This document shows, piece by piece, positions 1 to 11,770 of a stretch of DNA of 64,000 bases. A program made the position numbers and the translations under genes. Below the pieces are notes generated by a model. It was given only the letters and a program-made list of their open reading frames with translations. It was not told where the DNA came from and searched no databases. Numbering within the stretch: position 1 is the stretch's first letter; every line of letters starts with the position of its first letter. The stretch lies in the NCBI GenBank assembly GCA_026182355.1, contig JAPFBL010000235.1:665001-729000 (forward strand), in the 5' to 3' direction. The stretch is from Hermatobates lingyangjiaoensis (lineage: Eukaryota > Arthropoda > Insecta > Hemiptera > Hermatobatidae).

Positions 1-189
1 GAAATAACCAATTCTTAAGAAGACATTGTGAATTCACATGGTATTTATCTGGATCCTTTCAGAAAATACCATCGATGGTATGAGTAGTTGAATCAACCAC
101 TTGTTTTAAGACCACGTTTCAAAATCATATCACATCTATGATATTGTGACAACTATAATTTAGATGTTAACAGAGTTTATAAATTGTAA

Positions 190-500
190 GGTAAAAAGCT
201 AATGAAATGGTTTCCACATATAAAAATTTAATGGTATAAACAAAGCGTTTCGAACACGTAGTGTTCTTCCTCAGGCATTAACTAAAAAATACAATGACAC
301 CAGAGAGTTATCTATAGTATACTCTGTGTATAATATATACTATAGTATATCGTGTCTATCTATAGTATAGATAACTCTCTGGTGGCATTGTATTTTTTAG
401 TTTATGCCTAGAGTAGAACACTAGGTGTTCGAAACGCGTTGCTTATACCATTAAATTTTTATATGTGGAGACCATTTCATTAGCTTTTTACCCTACAATG
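190..500. repeat. Foldback palindrome, ACGCGT family
   Basis: The two arms are inverted copies beginning with AAAAAGCTAATGAAATGG and containing GTTTCGAACAC...GTGTTC. The hairpin with GAAACGCG at the right arm (about 420-440) is a degenerate hammerhead-like motif. A related palindrome lies at 39515-39985. Confidence 0.7.
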
Positions 501-544
501 AGTAAATACCACATAATAAGTAACTACGTTAGAGTTTATAAATG

Positions 545-790
545 TACTAGCAGACATAACCGTCTTTGATGGGTATTTTACAAGCATACAGTAATGATAC
601 TTGGTATTCCAATATGTTGTTTGAAATTATAGTATAATAGAAAATAGCATTATTAGTTCAGTCATTAGATCTGGAGTTTCTTTTACGTTTTGCAACTTTA
701 GATACTGAACTCAAATTTAATTTCATTCTAAGAATACTTCTTTTTTAGTACATTGATAGGAAGGACTGCCTTTTTTAAAGCAAGCAAATT
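545..790. repeat. Dispersed repeat shared with 23.09-23.32 kb
   Basis: The stretch containing GATACTTGGTATTCCAA and CATTAGATCTG(G/T)AGTTTCTTTT recurs at 23090-23320, and in part at 47640-47760. The family is unknown. Confidence 0.6.
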
Positions 791-1161
791 TTGATAAACG
801 AAAATGAAATTAAAATCAACTAAAAATACATATTCCTACAGGAAAAGTACCTGTATATTTTTAGCTATAGATCTCTATACTTGTATTGCTAGCTAAACAC
901 AACTTAAAAGTCCATAACTTCGCTTCTACATTATATTTCCAAACTATTTAAATCATAGCTTTTAAGTTAGGCATACATAAAAATACTGTCATAGTTTCAG
1001 CTTGCTATGACTAACAATAGCAGAGTTTACTAGTAGGCAAAATATTGATGGACTGCCATGCATTTATATTTACACTATAGTGAATACATTTTAAATGTAT
1101 GACCTTTATGACCTAGTTATAAAGCTAAAGAATTCGAAAACATTTCTTCGCTGATAGTTTA

Positions 1162-1408
1162 TTATAATTTATAATCTAAGAGCTCCAAAAGTTTGACATC
1201 AGGTGGAGTAAGAGTGAATCTCTTCCTGATCATATATTGAATATGTTGTTCCTCTCTAACTAGAGGATCCACTTTAGATTGGGTAACTTTGTCTTCTTCC
1301 TTTGCAGCAACTGTCACAGTCTTTTTAGGTTTTACTCCCGGAAGGACAGACATCCGGAGGTGAGGAGGCAAAGAATTGGTATAAGCCAACTGCTTTGAGC
1401 AGGCAAAA
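1162..1408 (-). CDS. ODAD4-like last coding exon with stop
   Basis: The acceptor GTGATTTTAG supplies one base that completes a Ser codon. The exon then reads FACSKQLAYTNSLPPHLRMS and ends LELLDYKL before a TAA stop at 1162. The tail is basic and lacks TPR features. The equivalent vertebrate tail is not conserved, so the link to the upstream exons rests on splice phase and strand. Confidence 0.65.
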
Positions 1409-1560
1409 CTAAAATCACGTAAATTTATAAAAACAAAGTGTATACTATAAAGATATCACCGACATCAAAAATTTATATTGATATTGGAGAAAGTTATATC
1501 ATTGTATATCTTTTTGATGATTTCGTTATAAGTTTTATCTAAAGCCTTATGGACTGTTTC

Positions 1561-1594
<34 letters not shown>

Positions 1595-1979
1595 ATTTCA
1601 CATAAACACGTGAAATACAATCAATGATCAAACCACAATATGAAATGGGAAAACAAGACTAAGATATTTCAACCGTAACAAGCGGTCTTCGTTAGAGACA
1701 AAAACCCAACTGAAACACTAGATGCAGGACACATCTGGTGAAGGGTTGAGAAGAGTGGGAAGGAAGAGTGGTATTTTAAAAGGGTGAAAGCGCAGGAAAT
1801 TACATAAGTCTAGAAAGGGATGTTTGAAAGGGTCCAAAAAGAGTCCTCGTCAAAGTCAAGAACCCAAAAAGTTGGCTTTTTTTAAGAATAATGAAAAAAA
1901 AAATTATCGTTTGAGGTCAAGCCATGTCAATATTTCAACCCACGTAATGTTTTCCCATTTCATATTCTGGTTTGATAAT

Positions 1980-2013
<34 letters not shown>

Positions 2014-2067
2014 CTTTAAATTACACAAAGCACGACACAGAAAAGAGAATACAAAGAAAACTTACAG

Positions 2068-2104
2068 AATTCAATATTTCGAACTGTTGTTCGTCATCAG
2101 GAGA
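2068..2104 (-). ncRNA. Hammerhead-like motif, ATAT helix III
   Basis: Minus strand: CTGATGA, one extra base C, hairpin GAAC/GTTC with loop AACA, GAA, self-complementary ATAT, then T and GA. It sits 3' of the Penelope-like ORF at 2447-2767, as expected of PLE terminal repeats. The extra base before helix II departs from the textbook hammerhead. Helix I is not obvious here. Confidence 0.5.
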
Positions 2105-2446
2105 GTAGACTAGAAGAGAGGACGAAGTGAGAGAGATCTCCCCACGTCGAAGAACGGAGCGCGAATGAAGAAATAATGAGTCAACCGAAGAGAGCAGCAC
2201 TAGCGTAAAAAAGGAGCTAGGCACTAAACGTCGGAGAACGGAGAAAGCAAAAACAATAGATAAAATTAAAGATTATAAATTAAAAATTATAAAAAAGGAA
2301 ATAAAAAAATAGAAAAATAAAAAATAAATAAAATAAAGAATAAAAAATATATATAATAAAAAAAGGAAAAAAAATAATAAAATAAAAAAAATATATATAT
2401 GAATATGAATATATAAGTTAAAAATAAAAGGAAAAACAAATAAAAG

Positions 2447-2767
2447 TTAACGCTTCTGATTTAAACCGGGATCTGATCGGGCCCCCAATAACCATATATG
2501 GGCCTCCTCAGACGCTCTTAATGTCAAACTATGGTCATCAGTGGTCACTAGCTTAATGATTTGAACAGTAAAGCAGTCATTAAAAGAAAGGTTATGGCTG
2601 TTGGCATGGATAGCTACAGGAAGCTGTTTGCGCTGACCGACCGAAGCTCTATGGTTGTTCAAACGCTCATTGAGCTTGGTAGAAGTCATACCAATGTAGA
2701 ATTAAGTATGTTCGTATCTTTAGTCTGTCTCTATAGTTTTGTGAAACGTATATATATACGTTTCACA
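2447..2767 (-). pseudogene. Penelope-like GIY-YIG endonuclease, C-terminal fragment
   Basis: The minus strand encodes LNERLNNHRASVGQRKQLPV...FNDCFTVQII and LRASEEAHIWLLGARSDPGL before a stop. This is the second half of the GIY-YIG nuclease of Penelope-like retroelements, including the R-x(4)-H motif and the catalytic Glu region (SEEAHIW). The GIY and YIG strands and the reverse transcriptase are missing. The same C-terminus occurs at 43.1-43.3 kb on the plus strand. Downstream, in the direction of transcription, lies an AT-rich tail and then a hammerhead-like motif at 2068-2104. Confidence 0.75.
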
Positions 2768-3339
2768 AAACTATAGAGACAGAATAAAGATACGAACATA
2801 CTTACAGGCTCTAATTTTTGGTTCAATTATCACCAAGAGAGTAGAGATAGGGACACCAAGCGCACTTGTGAAATATCGGTTGGAGACCCAACCGCTTTGC
2901 TTCGCTTCACAAGTGCGTTTAGCGTCCTCATCTCTACTCTCCTGACGATAGTTCAACCGAAAACTAGAGACTGAAAGTGTGTTCGCATATAGTTTAATCT
3001 GTGTATATAGTTTATTGTGAAACGTTTTGTTGTTCTTTGTGGATCGTTTTCCTGTTGATAATATATGATAATATATTATCATTTTATAATATAACTATAT
3101 AATTATATTGTGTATTATAAATTATGTATAAATTGTATACTATATACACTATAATTATATATTAATAATATATATTATTAATTATATTATAAATTATATA
3201 ATTTAATAATATCAATTTTGAGTTATATTATTATATTGATAACAATATCAATATCTAATATTGATAATAATAATATATATCATTCTGTATTTTTTTTGCT
3301 TTGTTTTCGTTCATACAAGACTATATAAAAATTCATTCT

Positions 3340-3830
3340 GAGGTAAAATGGATAAACAAACAAAGTCTCCACACAAATGAAGTTTTATTCAACGCGTTTC
3401 AAACACTTTGTGTTCATCATCAGTAAGACACTATAATACAAATTATATCTAATCAGTTACAAAATTAGAATGAAATAATAAAATTCAATTAAGAGAATTC
3501 AAGACATACCCAAGGATGTGGTACTGACGGGTTGGTCCAGTGAAAACAACAAGTAGGAAACAGATCCGCTGCGAAAGAGTGGGGATAGGCATTTACTAGT
3601 TGTTTTCACTGGACCAACCCGTCAGTACCACATCCTTGGGGATGTCTTGAATTCTTTTAATTGAATTTTATTATTTCACTCTAATTTTGTAACTGATTAG
3701 ATATAATTTGTATTATAGTGTCTTCTTGATGATGAACACAAAGTGTTCGAAACGCGTTGAATAAAACTTCATTTCTGTGGAGACTTTTGTTTGTTTATCC
3801 ATTTTACCTCAGAATGAGTAAATACCACAC
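3340..3830. repeat. Foldback palindrome with mirrored hammerhead-like motifs
   Basis: Inverted arms of about 230 bp end in GATAAACAAACAAA and meet near the segment CCAACCCGTCAGTACCACAT. A plus-strand motif lies at 3723-3761: TTC / TTGATGA-T / hairpin GAACAC-GTGTTC / GAA / ACGCGT / T / GAA, with TTC and GAA able to pair as helix I. A minus-strand copy with intact CTGATGA lies at 3388-3426. Related palindromes lie at 10.57-10.92 and 33.97-34.9 kb. Confidence 0.75.
3723..3761 (+). ncRNA. Hammerhead-like motif, ACGCGT helix III
   Basis: Helix I TTC/GAA, core TTGATGA (C3 changed to T), one extra T, helix II of 6 bp, GAA, palindromic ACGCGT, T. The C-to-T change at the catalytic core suggests this copy may be inactive. 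Confidence 0.45.
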
Positions 3831-4053
3831 AATTACGGATTGCACAACTAATGATTTAAAAACTATATAAAAAGTTTCAAATATTTTCTAGAAAATCTAT
3901 GTATGCCTAAACAGTATGAACAAATATTTTCTAACCTGTTACTATTGATGTCAATATACATATATTTAAATAAATTGCATAGAATGAACCAGCTAGATGA
4001 CTGGTAAGTTGATAAGATGCTTTATAAAGGGAAGAAGTTAAAAGTTAGTTTAC

Positions 4054-4160
4054 CTGAGTTCTGGGGTAGCCATTAAGTTGAGAAGTTGCTTTTCCCTCAT
4101 AGCAATGCTCATTCCTCCTCTCATACTTTCTTCAGTTTCTTTATTCAACAACTTTAAACC
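4054..4160 (-). CDS. ODAD4-like exon
   Basis: Acceptor TTATTTTAG, 35 codons plus two bases, donor CAG|GTAAAC. The product begins GLKLLNKETEESMRGGMSIA and ends NLMATPEL. It is too short for the minimum ORF length usually scanned. It is supported by open frame, both splice signals and phase agreement with both neighbours (0 upstream, 2 downstream). Confidence 0.7.
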
Positions 4161-4499
4161 CTAAAATAAAGATAACAAGAAGAATTATTGTACTTTTCTT
4201 TTGTCTTGTACGAATGAAATGGTTGAATATTTTTTACACAAAAAAATCAATGAAAAATATTCGACTTAAAAATATAATTTCCTTCAACTTTCTTATGCGA
4301 CGTTGATATCCGTTTTTGTTTGTTTTGTGGTTTTTTTTTGACATAAATTGAAATTTATTTCTATTATTGATTTAACCAAAATGTTCATCTGATGATTAAT
4401 TTTTTTTTGTTTATCAAATTTGGTGTATATTTTTTTGTTATTTATACCGATCCCCTAGCGGGTAATAACTTCAATCGTTTACCGGCTTTTTGTTTGATC

Positions 4500-4747
4500 G
4501 ATGATTCTACAGATTCTACATTGGGAGCACTAAATTTTGTCTAAATAAAGGGTGCATTTTGAGTAGGGATCTTTAACGAGTACCTGACATCGTACAGGCT
4601 CGAGGCCGGAGGCTTTACGTCATCTCGGAGTGATGACGTACTCAGATTTATTCACCTCCCGCGAAATGAATCGAGGGCCAAGTGGGGATTGAACCCCGGA
4701 CTACTGGCCCAGAGTCGAGTACGTTAACCTCTGCGCTAACCTGGCCC
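4500..4747 (-). repeat. tRNA-derived SINE, reverse orientation
   Basis: Read on the minus strand the element begins GGGGCCAGGTTAGC, carries the A-box-like and B-box-like segments of a tRNA head, then CTCGATTTATTC..., and ends near CTACTCAAAATGC. It is one of at least ten copies in the window. Position-wise it lies in the ODAD4-like intron. Confidence 0.8.
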
Positions 4748-5135
4748 CATTATCATACCATAAGTGGATATTATATTAGTATGAGTAAAAAGTCCCTCGA
4801 TAAAAGAAGTCTTTTTATTTAAACTATGCGTTTCAAGAAATTTGTGTTAATTTTCAATTAAACTGTCTGATTTCAACAGTCGTTTGAAACGCGTAGTTTA
4901 AATAAAACACCTCTTTTGTGTGAAGACTTTGAATTATCATTTTCTTCCAGCATCAGTAGATACTACATGATTACGGATTACACAAAACTGAGTTAAACTC
5001 TTTTTACAGTTTATAACTTATTGATTGTATTTAAGTAAGATAACTTAAAAAATATTTTATAGTTCATAAGTCATTTAGGTTTAACTGATTATAATAAATG
5101 ATATATAATATAAATTACATGAATGAGTGAATTAC

Positions 5136-5448
5136 CTTTACACAGAAGTAGTAACAATCGGAAAAACTAAGCATTTTAGCTAAATCTCTAGCAGCACTAA
5201 GAGTCATTCTTGCCTCTTTCAGATTACCTTCTTGGATTTCAGACCGAACTAATACAAACAGACCATTGAGAAACCAAATAAGATGATTTGCTTTTTTTGC
5301 TTCATAAATACATAGTCTGGCGTAGAGACGGACGCTATCTCTTCTATTTGAAAGAGAGTAGGCACAAGCAAGTTCATGGGCTATTACAGCTACCTCTAAT
5401 GAATCTGTGCTGTTATTCAGGTTCTCTAACATTTCTGCCAAAAACTTC
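5136..5448 (-). CDS. ODAD4-like exon, C-terminal TPR block
   Basis: The acceptor ATATTGCAG is followed by one base that completes a Lys codon, then 104 codons to the donor AAG|GTAATT. AHELACAYSLSNRRDSVRLY and IQEGNLKEARMTLSAARDLA are two TPR-like helix pairs that line up with human LFHEIGRCYLELDQAWQAQN and VKLRDFESAVNNFEKALERA. This exon gave the clearest family assignment. Confidence 0.8.
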
Positions 5449-5642
5449 CTGCAATATTGAAACTTTTAATGATTTCTAATAATATATAATGATTTTATAT
5501 AGTATGATAAACTTATATATTATAAAAGTATAGTAAACTAATCGTGAAATATATTATGAAACAATTTAAAGTCAAATTGTGATATTAACTTCATAAAATG
5601 GTCTGTTTTATTTTAAAATCTAAGTAAATATATCATAAGTAA

Positions 5643-5792
5643 ATATATCCCTACTCTAAATACACTTGAATTAGGCAAAATTTAGGACTCCCACTGTAGA
5701 ATCAATCTTCATTGTGTGGTATCACAAAGGGCCAATACTCGGCCTAAGTGTGTTCTCTTGTGGAACTGCCACTGAAACCTAACCTAACCTAC
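5643..5792 (+). repeat. SINE tail fragment, type A
   Basis: Only the 3' part is present: CCCTACTCTAAATACAC, GGCAAAATTTAGGACTCCCA, TGTGGTATCACAAAGGGCC, ending AACCTAACCTAACC. The tail is shared with the LINE fragment at 61648-62211. Confidence 0.8.
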
Positions 5793-6559
5793 TCCTTATC
5801 TAAGCTAGAACCAAATTTGATTTATTACATTATAAATAAAAACATTACATTATACTAATTGCAATGATACATTTACATTGTCATCATGTTTGCAACTCAA
5901 CATAGATTTTTTTCCCGCTTCTCATATGGATATATACATAGCCAAAGTTGCAAGTGAATACAACTTAAATTTACAACATACTTAAAACATCTACAACAGA
6001 TTTGCAATTGTCAAACTCTATATCTAATTTGTACAGTCAGATATTTTGCTTAATGCGTATAATAAAATTTACGATACTTCTTAATACATTTGAATATTTA
6101 TCACTACTGAAACTCAACATAGGCAAAAAAACTGTGTCCGTGCTGCCATCTAGTAATAGACGGACAAAAGACTTATCAACTAACTATTCATGGTTTATTC
6201 TATTGCATAAAAAGAATTGAAATTTTCAATACATCTGCTGTCATATTAAAATATCTTATGTTAACAAAAGAGTAGCTATATGAAACATATTCCTTTTGTT
6301 ACTCATAAACAGGGATATTTTAAGTCTGTTGCTTTGAGGCACTGAATGGGAAATTGTGTCTCTGATGGGTGGAAACAGAATTAATATATCATTATTCATG
6401 TAAAAGAGTCATTATAAAAAACCGGAAATAATACTTATATTTTAATGTTTCATTAATAAATTTAAAACCCCAAAGATCAAAGATACATTGTTAGGTAACG
6501 ATAATGTCAACGTTAGTGATTGAAACAACGGTTAATATTTATCATTCACAGTACATATA

Positions 6560-6928
6560 AAAACTGTTGTTGTTTTCCAACGCCCACTCTTATAAGGCTT
6601 TCGCCTTTTAGTGCTGTTCTAGGGAGGAAATTGTGGCTCATTTATTATTTGGCACCCAATATAGTAACGGGTGAATCACAAAAGCTGTTTGATTTTTCAT
6701 TGGGAGTCCTACATTTTGCTTCAATCAAGTTTATTTAAAGTAGAGATCTTTAATGAGTACCTAACATCGTATAGGCTCGGAACCGATGGTTTAACGTCCT
6801 CTCAGAGGGATGACATGCTTAGATTTATTCATCTCCCACGTGAATAAATCGAGGGCCAGGTTGGTTGGACTCTGGGACCTAACAGTTCAGAGGCGAGCAC
6901 GTTAGCTACTGAGCTAACCTGGCTCCCA
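6560..6928 (-). repeat. tRNA-derived SINE, type B tail
   Basis: On the minus strand the tRNA-like head (GGGAGCCAGGTTAGCTCAGT) is followed by the body and by the alternative tail (AACAGCACTAAAAGG, CTTATAAGAGTGGGCG, GGAAAACAAC). This tail replaces the CCTAA-ending tail of type A. Confidence 0.8.
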
Positions 6929-7199
6929 CATATATAAAGTAAAATCAACCATTATGGTTAACACTACTATATTCTCTTAGAAAACATATCATTATAATTT
7001 GGTTTTAGTAGACACTGTAGCAGTCATTTTATTTTAAATATTTCCAACAATATTAAGTGCTGCCTTATTTCACTTGGAGCAACTTGTGAAATGTGTAACT
7101 TAATTTTACTAAAATGACTAAACATAGTAAAATATTTAAGCGAATTATATTAACTAAATTATATATTATAATTATATTCACATCGTTTAAAATAACGAA

Positions 7200-7390
7200 T
7201 ACTTTTAAAATGCTCGCCTCCAGACTAGTAGATCAAGGGTTCAATACCTTGACTAACCTTCGATTTATTCATGAGGGAGGTGAATAAATCTGAGTAGCTT
7301 TTCCCTTGGATAGGACATTACACCGTCGGTTCCGAGCCTGTACGATGTCAGGTGCATAGGTAAAGAACTCTAAGCTAAATACTCTTGGGT
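7200..7390 (+). repeat. tRNA-derived SINE, degenerate
   Basis: Contains GCTCGCCTCCAGACTAG, GGGTTCAATACC, CGATTTATTCATG and GAGCCTGTACGATGTCAGG. The head is truncated at its 5' end. Confidence 0.7.
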
Positions 7391-7849
7391 AAGACAAAAT
7401 GTATGATTCCTACCAAATAATAATAAATGAGACACAATTTCAGCCCAAAGAACAATACTAAAAGGAAAAGATGTATAAGTGTGTGGATATTTGAAAACAA
7501 ACCAACAACAAAATTTTTTCTAACAGTCACATTAAAAAATCAACAACATGAAGAAATATTAATATTGTATGTACCATTAAGTTCACTATTTACGAGTATT
7601 TATAACAAACTAACATGAAAGTAAATTTACTTAAAAATGATAATCCTCCGATTCTGTCAATATAAATAACTACGGTAACATTACTGAAAATAATTGATAA
7701 CTCACCAGATTTCATTCAATTTAATAATTTAATTAATTATTTTAATGAATGTTTCTAATCACAATTCTAATTATCGCAACTGATTTCATATTGGGAATTT
7801 CATTGTTGTTTATATATTGACTTATATATGTTGATTTATATATTCATTT

Positions 7850-8478
7850 GCTTAAAGTAAAGTTGATTGCGACCACTCTAAATTTTTTTTTTTTTGTTTA
7901 GGTACTTAGTCTTACCTTAACAACCAAACCGTAAGTTTTTCTTAGCACTCTACGTTATGATAAAAATCTACGTTATTAAAAAACTTTATAAAGGAAAATT
8001 CGTTTATTTTTACAAATCATAAAACATTCATGGAGTCAAAGAGGTTTATTAATAATTTATAAGATATCTGAGGTAAAATGGTTTTTATATTAAGGTAGAT
8101 TAATATAACTTTTTTTATTACATAATTTTCAAAGAAAAGTTTTTATTTAAATGTGCATTATTCAATTATGAGAAATAATGGAAGCCAAATTATTCTAACT
8201 TTGTTACTCTGGGATTACTATTTCATTGGAGTTAACAAGGAATCAAAATGTTGATTAGTGATTCCAATTCTCGTCTATAATCTCTGTTACAAAATAAAAT
8301 CCTCCATCCAAATATTTGTTGTTTTTTTTATTATTCCTATTACTGAATAATAATATTTCTCCTTGCCATATTGGATCTAATAATAATTATTTAAAAATTA
8401 AACTAGTTAATTTCAATTTTTTTTCATTTTGCAAAAGATAGCTAACACATAAAATAAATGAAATTAAATGAAATGATA

Positions 8479-8509
<31 letters not shown>

Positions 8510-8600
8510 TGAAAAGATAAATCAAATTAAATGATCGTTGCTTGTCTCTGATAATGGATTTTCTTACAGTAAAGTTGATTGTTCACCACTTCAGAATTTT
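7850..8600. other. AT-rich intron sequence with (AAT)n microsatellite
   Basis: No coding signal. A TAA/AAT microsatellite occupies about 8477-8508. The phrases AGTAAAGTTGATTG at 7856 and 8571 may be ends of a small element. Confidence 0.5.
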
Positions 8601-9813
8601 TTTTAATTTAAAAACCTGATTCTATTTGCCTGATACCATTCTAGCCTTATTAAACAATGATATTTTAAATAAAAGTTAACACTTTTGAGATGTTGTTTAT
8701 TAAAACAGTTTTACAAACTAAATTCATCAAGAGAAAAAAAGAACTATACATATAAAAACTATAAATAAAACTGAAAATGAGATAAAATGTTATATTAAGT
8801 TATCCTTGAGAAATGAAATTGAAACCAAAACTTATTAAAAGTGAAAATTAGACTTTCTAACTTCACATTAATTAAGAGTAACTTTGCAAACTCCTTCTTA
8901 GAATTAAAGACGACTGCTAATAAGAACTTCTGGTAAAATACGATTGGTAGAGAAGAAATATTAATGAGAAATATGAAAAACACATTTAAATAGATTATTT
9001 TATTTATGACTTTTATAAAAGAACGATAATTGATTCAATTAGTCACTGTATTTAAAATTATTTTTTTAACAATTGCAAGTACATTTCTTTATGCCTTCTT
9101 TTGTCTTTTATTTCAAAGAATTTTCAAAAAATAATATACAGTTTGTAACAAAAGATAAATTAAACTAATGATGAAAAAAAAGTTATCTTGATAGAAATAG
9201 TTGATATTCAGATAAACAAGACAGCATTAAAAATATTATGCATTTGTAAATAATACACTATTTATTGAAAATGCTATGAAAAAATGCTATTCATATTACA
9301 ACTGATAAAAAAAACCTTTCACCCAAGCTGAAATAAAGAGACAAGATATATTTTCATGCTTGTGATTCAAAACAAAGGTGTTCTACATTTTAATAGTACA
9401 GAGCATAATATTATAATTTCATATTTTTTTGTTCTTTTTTTAAACGTAATATATTTGATAGCATGATTATACCAAAATAGATTCCACAAAAATTATGACT
9501 AGCATTTTATACACGTTTTTCAATGATTTCAATGAAATTTATTCAATGAAATCATAACTTCACTATCACGAAATATATATGTGTTAAATTCATTTGAGAT
9601 TTGTCACACGGTATAGTGGAGTCCACATAAAAAGTTTTGATACCATGTTAAACGATGCATGCAGGTATCCACCTAAATATATCAAAACTTAATACCAAAA
9701 AAATGTCAAAATTTGTAAAACCTTCAAAAACTGATTTTTTTTCATGACAACTATATTTAACTTATAGTAAAGTAAAAATAAAAATCTGGTTAAAACTAAA
9801 ATATTAAACATAC

Positions 9814-9998
9814 TTTGGATCAAGGATGTCCGGATGAAAACAATCTTTGAAAAGTTCCATTTGTACACTGTAGTTTCTTTCTATCCCTAATGTATAATAT
9901 ATTCTACCTTCGTTTTGTTCATCGGTCCAATCAGGAATAAGGGTTTTAGTTGAAAGATAAAGAACTCCAAGAACTTCGTATAGGCATTCTGAGATCAC
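9814..9998 (-). CDS. ODAD4-like exon
   Basis: Acceptor CAG|GTGATC, 61 codons plus two bases, donor AA|GTATGT. The product VISECLYEVLGVLYLSTKTL continues the helical repeat region. The two leftover bases AA plus G from the next exon make the Lys that begins KFLAEMLENL. Sequence divergence is high here, so the assignment rests mostly on phase and position. Confidence 0.7.
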
Positions 9999-10574
9999 CT
10001 GGCAAACACATTTTACTGTAAAGCTAGGTCGATAATAATAAATTAAAAAAATGCTAAATAGAAAAAAAAGATTTATTTTATTTTTAATTAATTAGGTTTA
10101 AAGATCGTTGTTTTTTTTTGCTGATTGTAAAAATGTTTTTGGTGATTTACAAAGCCCCTACTGATCTGCTAGCTGATTAGATTCACTTTTCACCCCTCCC
10201 AAAAGATCACAAAAAAATTTGTTGTGTTCTATTATTCAAGTTTTCATTTAATATACAGGGTGCAATCTATGGAAAATTATACTTCAGGATAAAAAGTTCG
10301 ATAAACTGTAGTATAATAAGGCTAAATGATTTTTTAAACACCTCTTATTAAGTTTACATAGATATTAAACAAAAGACAACAAAATATTAGATCCAAATTA
10401 TGAAATTTAATCAACGTCAATTTAACTGGTATAAAATATTCCACTGAGAAAAACTAATTTAAAAAACAGTGATTTTTACTTTATGATTATACATATTAAT
10501 ATTTTATCAATTTTGAATAGATAATGTGGAATAAAATAATACTTAAAATTATTAAATATATTAAATCATTAGTT

Positions 10575-10915
10575 GTGCAATCCGTAATTGTGTGGTATTT
10601 ACTCATTCTGAGGTAAAATCGATAAACATACAAAAGTCTCACACAAATGAAGTTTTATTCAACAACAACGCGTTTCAAACACATTGTGTTGATCATCAGG
10701 AAGACACTATAATACAAATTATAACTAATCAGTTACAAATTTACAGTGGAATAATACAATTCAATTAATTTTACTCTAATTTTGTAACTGATTAGATATA
10801 ATTTGTATTATAGTGTCTTACTGATAATCAACAGTTCGAAACGCGTTGTTGTTGAATAAAACTTCATTTGTGTGAGACTTTTGTTTGTTTATCGATTTTA
10901 CATCAGAATATTAAT
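10575..10915. repeat. Foldback palindrome, ACGCGT family
   Basis: Inverted arms with GATAAACATACAAAAG and ACAAATGAAGTTTTATTC. Both arms carry the GAAACGCGTTG element next to CTGAT(A/G)A-like sequence. The loop is short. Confidence 0.7.
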
Positions 10916-11099
10916 TATATTGGCTCTCTTTCTGATTGTTAAAAGGGTTTGATTATTTGCAGTAATTACTCTCATAGACTTTAGCTTTCAGTGCTGTGCC
11001 ACAGGCCAAAATTTGTTATTTGCCATTCATTTTGGTAATAGTCGAACTATATTTCCGGATTGATTGTATGTCGGGGGTCGTTTTTTTTTTGTCTTCACT

Positions 11100-11770
11100 C
11101 AAGATCTTTAGGTTGGGTACCAGGTTAACGCAGTGGCAAGGTGCTCGCCTCTAGACAGGTAGCTCAAGCGTTCAATATCCATTATAACCCTCGATTTATT
11201 CATGTGGGAGGTGAATAAATCTGATTATGTTGTTCCTCGGTGAGGACGCTAAGCCGTCAATCCCGAGCCCGTTCGATGTCAGGTAATCGTTAATGATCCC
11301 TACTCTAAATATATTTCAGTTAGGCGAAATTTAGGTACTACCAATGTTGAATCAATAGGTAATGTTCAGATTGTAACTTAGAATACCTGCCCTCTAGAGG
11401 TACATGCCGACTTAGGGTGGCTTATCGATACTTGCCCTTCTAGCTTTGCCTAATGTTATCTGGTTAGTCTTTGACCCTTGCCTAAGCAATCCTTCCCCAC
11501 CATCAAGCAAGCAACATCACTACAAGTCAACTCTGTCCACCATCAGCCAAGCATCTCCTACACCACAGGCCAAGCAACTCTCCAACCAAGCATCAACTAC
11601 TACAGCGTCCCCCAGGTCCCCAGGTGTGATACCAGCCATAACAGGTATTATAGCTCACTCATTACTAAAATGGGTTGAAATAATAAATAAGCCATAATTT
11701 CCTCCCCTAGAACAACACTACAAGGTGAAAACCTTATAAGTGTGGGCGTTGGAAAACAAACCAGCAGACT
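11100..11770 (+). repeat. tRNA-derived SINE type B interrupted by an insertion
   Basis: Head and body run from about 11110 to 11355. The type B tail resumes at about 11636 (GGTATTATAGCTCACTCATT) and ends GGGCGTTGGAAAACAAACC. The 280 bases between do not belong to the SINE and are flanked by AGGTAAT/AGGTATT, suggesting a later insertion. The ORFs in the insertion look like low-complexity Ser/Gln/Pro sequence and are not called as genes. Confidence 0.7.
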
